Source of the DNA: JAMCXS01 sp964459065
GTDB lineage: Bacteria > Acidobacteriota > Terriglobia > UBA7540
Direction: 5' to 3'
DNA length: 6,249 nt
Assembly: GCA_964459065.1 (NCBI GenBank)
Contig: CAYWMN010000229.1
Coordinates: forward strand, 1-6,249
The notes under the pieces were generated by a model, which was given only the letters and a program-made list of their open reading frames with translations, made no database searches and was not told the origin of the DNA. The position numbers were made by a program, and so were the translations under genes. Below are positions 5,502 through 6,249 of this stretch, one piece after another. Within the stretch, counting starts at the first letter, position 1; the number at the start of each line of letters is the position of its first letter.

Positions 5502-6249
5502 CATTCCGGGAACGCCTTGAGGGCGTCCATATAATTATGAATTTTATCCGTATGCGCGTCTTCCTGCCAGCCGCCGCAGCCGCGCCGGAGCGCGAGTTCG
5601 CACGGGCTTCCGTCGTCGTTGATGGCGTAAAGGCAAAAATTGAGCGCCTGCCATGCAAGCCCCTTGTACTCCGCGGAGCCGGTCGCGGCCGAATACATGG
5701 CGAGCACCGCGCCGTAGGTTGAAAGCGCGCCGCCCCAGGGCTTTAAATCCGTCGTCTGCTCGCCGCAGACCGGCACGCCGAGCCGGATGCTGGTGAAATT
5801 CCGGATGACGAACTCGATCAGCATCTTCGAGTGCTGCTGCCAGTCGGGATCGAGAGCTTCCTTTTTCTCCAGCAGGTAGCGCGCCAGGTTGTTGGGCGAC
5901 CAGGAATTGCGATTGTCCAGCCCTTGGTGATCCTCGAAAAACTGCACCCACAGCGAACCGTCGTGGCCTAGATTGGGAATCTGGTAGTCCCTGATCCACG
6001 CCCACAATTTCCGGCGCGGCTCCCTGAACTCCGCGTGGCCGTGCTCAATCAGTCGGTCAAACAGGCGCAGGATGTAGGCCATGTCGGCTGAAACAGGGCC
6101 GCGGCCGGCGCCCGTGCGGTAGTCCACCCGGAAGGGCCAGGGGGACGCATTCTGGCTTCCAGGTTCCATGTTGGCGGCCAGGACCCGCGCGTTTTGGAGC
6201 GCCTGTTTCAGGTAAGTGCTATCGTGGGTTTCTTCGTACAGCCGCACCA
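5492..6249 (-). CDS. Uncharacterised protein, probable alpha/alpha-barrel (six-hairpin glycosidase-like) fold, C-terminal part only
   Basis: The 5' end lies beyond the right edge. The visible 251 residues are numbered from the GTG codon at 6247, which is internal and not a claimed start. I do not recognise the family. The sequence is rich in amphipathic helices and aromatic residues, and alternates helices with short Gly/Asp-containing turns, as in alpha/alpha-toroid sugar-active enzymes. Examples are the helix RLYEETHDSTYLKQAL near the left end, HDGSLWVQFFEDHQG (about 95-109), KPWGGALSTYGAVLAMY (169-185) and a Gly/Trp-rich end, GGWQEDAHTDKIHNYMDA (225-242). Acidic residues in the HDGSLW and GGWQED segments could be catalytic, but no motif proves it. 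It ends at TAA 5492-5494. It precedes the methyltransferase gene by 83 bases on the same strand and shares the region with a GH27 enzyme, which fits carbohydrate metabolism. The coding call is firm; the function is not. Confidence 0.85.
   Translation of the reverse strand, partial: VRLYEETHDSTYLKQALQNARVLAANMEPGSQNASPWPFRVDYRTGAGRGPVSADMAYILRLFDRLIEHGHAEFREPRRKLWAWIRDYQIPNLGHDGSLWVQFFEDHQGLDNRNSWSPNNLARYLLEKKEALDPDWQQHSKMLIEFVIRNFTSIRLGVPVCGEQTTDLKPWGGALSTYGAVLAMYSAATGSAEYKGLAWQALNFCLYAINDDGSPCELALRRGCGGWQEDAHTDKIHNYMDALKAFPEWAG

Noticed and set aside
1..6249. Mobile element, prophage, CRISPR array or tRNA
   Set aside because: No transposase or integrase, no flanking direct repeats, no regularly spaced repeats and no cloverleaf-like sequence were found on either strand.

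Overview
This looks like a chromosomal window from a GC-rich soil- or sediment-type bacterium. I infer Acidobacteriota from three things: a Lon protease of ordinary bacterial type, an exported GH27 glycosidase with a trailing beta-trefoil lectin, and an export-signal-bearing methyltransferase. No marker in the window fixes the phylum, so this rests on gene style only. There are no tRNAs, rRNAs, CRISPR arrays, transposases or phage genes.

Layout. (1) Positions 1-1680, minus strand: a secreted glycoside hydrolase family 27 enzyme (alpha-galactosidase / alpha-N-acetylgalactosaminidase family), cut by the left edge inside a C-terminal ricin-type lectin domain. The pocket residues that recognise the sugar C2 substituent look like those of alpha-N-acetylgalactosaminidase. 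A good sigma70-type promoter and a strong Shine-Dalgarno point to a GTG start at 1680, 43 codons before the Met that begins the signal peptide. (2) Positions 1681-2292: a 612-base divergent intergenic region. It holds the GH27 promoter, a possible operator next to its -35, several inverted repeats, a hairpin-dense stretch (about 1950-2105) that may be a structured RNA, and weak candidate promoters plus a small leader hairpin for lon. (3) Positions 2293-4668, plus strand: a complete, intact ATP-dependent protease Lon. (4) Positions 4669-4748: a convergent spacer with a strong hairpin. (5) Positions 4749-5408, minus strand: a catechol/caffeoyl-CoA O-methyltransferase-like SAM enzyme with an N-terminal hydrophobic export or anchor segment and a substituted metal ligand. 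(6) From 5492 to the right edge, minus strand: the C-terminal part of a helix-rich protein that resembles alpha/alpha-barrel (six-hairpin) sugar-active proteins. I could not assign it to a family.

How they work together. Lon is housekeeping proteostasis. The flanking minus-strand genes look like exported carbohydrate metabolism (GH27 on one side, the possible alpha/alpha-barrel protein on the other), with the methyltransferase probably cotranscribed behind the latter (83-base gap). There is no clear evidence of a new multigene system. The points most worth following are the NAGA-like GH27 pocket, the hairpin-dense region upstream of lon, and the exported methyltransferase with a Asp-to-His change in its metal site.
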